Under the pieces are notes generated by a model that made no database searches, was not told the DNA's origin, and worked only from the letters and a program-made list of their open reading frames with translations. The translations under genes and the position numbers were made by a program. From positions 558,001 to 622,000 of the forward strand of contig NC_079491.1 of NCBI RefSeq assembly GCF_020520425.1: 64,000 nucleotides of DNA, given 5' to 3'. Shown piece by piece: positions 63,264-64,000 of the stretch (the first letter of the stretch is position 1; each line of letters opens with the position of its first letter). This DNA comes from Spinacia oleracea (taxonomy: Eukaryota; Streptophyta; Magnoliopsida; Caryophyllales; Amaranthaceae).

Positions 63264-64000
63264 CTTATTGTAATAAGTTTGTTGTTCTTTAGGTTATTAT
63301 TGTAATATTGGTATTATTGTTGGAAGTGTACTCATTTTTAATAGGATGTTGTGCTTAATTAAGAGATAATTCATTAAAATAAAGCAACATGTGATTCATG
63401 TGAACATACTAATACATGTACTGAAACTGCTGAAATCGACAGTATAATGCAGATATGAATTACTGATCGAAAGAGCTAATTCCGTCACTACATTTTCAGC
63501 AAAGGACTGTTTAGTGTACGTATTATTTGAAGGACAATTATAAGAAAACATAACTAGGACATTCACAGCTAGCTTCTTCATATTTTGAGGCTCTTAATAT
63601 AATTGTACGGAGTACTACGTTAAAATGAAACAACATTGCTATAACTATGATATGACTTATACCAGTATCAACCGTTGAAACTAAACAACATGTTAACGTA
63701 CTTGTGTACGGTGTACCTTCTTCATCTACTAATAATAAGACTTCAATGGTGCTGAATTTTCTAACAAAATCTTGTTGAGGAACAACTCAAGCCACAACTG
63801 CTTACGAGGTGACCGCCTTTTGGAATTGAATGGTGAGAAGATGTATCTGCAACATGTAGATTAAGACATACATACATAGGCTCCTTCAAACCTCAACAAA
63901 GTTAATTGTCAGTCTATACATTGTCTGTACGAAACAGAAGCAACTACATCTTCTAAGATTGAAACTTGAAAGCTTATATCAAGTTGTCGACCAATGATTT
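63264..64000. other. Gene-free end of window
   Basis: Probable 3' flank of the small gene and then AT-rich sequence with one TACGGAGTACTACGT scrap at 63606. No gene seen. Confidence 0.5.

Overview
This is a eukaryotic nuclear window from a flowering plant. Genes carry short GT-AG introns, the intergenic DNA is AT-rich and full of MITEs and SINEs, and the products are plant-specific (boron transporter, galactinol synthase, gibberellin 2-oxidase, plastid PII protein). The repeats (many copies ending in ACGGAGTA/TACTCC, tRNA-derived SINEs ending in a TTGTGGCTCATT-like tail) and the PII tail suggest a non-Brassicaceae core eudicot, perhaps Caryophyllales/Amaranthaceae (spinach, beet or quinoa relatives). 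That placement is inference. I see no bacterial-type operon, CRISPR array, provirus or LTR element.

Layout, left to right. (1) 1-2.0 kb, minus: the 5' part of a BOR-type boron transporter whose 3' part lies off the window, with an AUG-stop and a second uORF in front of it. (2) 6.5-7.1 kb, minus: intronless ribosomal protein L27a with telo-box and site II promoter motifs. (3) 8.9-13.0 kb: a complete five-exon GDSL esterase/lipase (minus), three identical tRNA-Phe(GAA) genes, and the decayed remnant of a second GDSL copy. (4) 13.5-15.2 kb, minus: a 130-aa DUF952 protein. (5) 16.8-21.0 kb, plus: plastid nitrogen regulator PII (GLB1), eight exons. (6) 22.0-24.7 kb, plus: class I ARF GTPase with a leader intron. 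(7) 26.0-27.3 kb: a non-autonomous Mutator-like element with ~112-bp terminal repeats and a 9-bp target duplication. (8) 28.5-31.6 kb, minus: galactinol synthase with a perfect heat-shock element upstream. (9) 34.8-37.1 kb: a cluster of MITEs including a mini-CACTA element. (10) 37.4-39.5 kb, plus: an R2R3-MYB with a shortened R2 repeat. (11) 40.5-44.7 kb, plus: a secreted pectin methylesterase with a MITE abutting its TATA box and a hAT MITE in an intron. (12) 44.7-54.6 kb: a 10-kb gene-free stretch with microsatellites and a degenerate tandem array. (13) 54.8-59.4 kb, plus: a gibberellin 2-oxidase. (14) 60.7-61.2 kb: a hAT MITE; 63.0 kb: a small unrecognised protein gene.

The genes are independent plant loci, not one pathway. 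The exon chains for GDSL, DUF952, PII, ARF, galactinol synthase, MYB, pectinesterase and GA2ox were assembled by eye from GT-AG junctions; every one keeps frame and gives a length normal for its family, except the MYB repeat. The most unusual observations are the MYB deletion, the GC-AG intron and uORFs of the BOR gene, the decayed GDSL copy among identical tRNA-Phe genes, and the hairpin inside the mini-CACTA element. I did not find a convincing new biological system.
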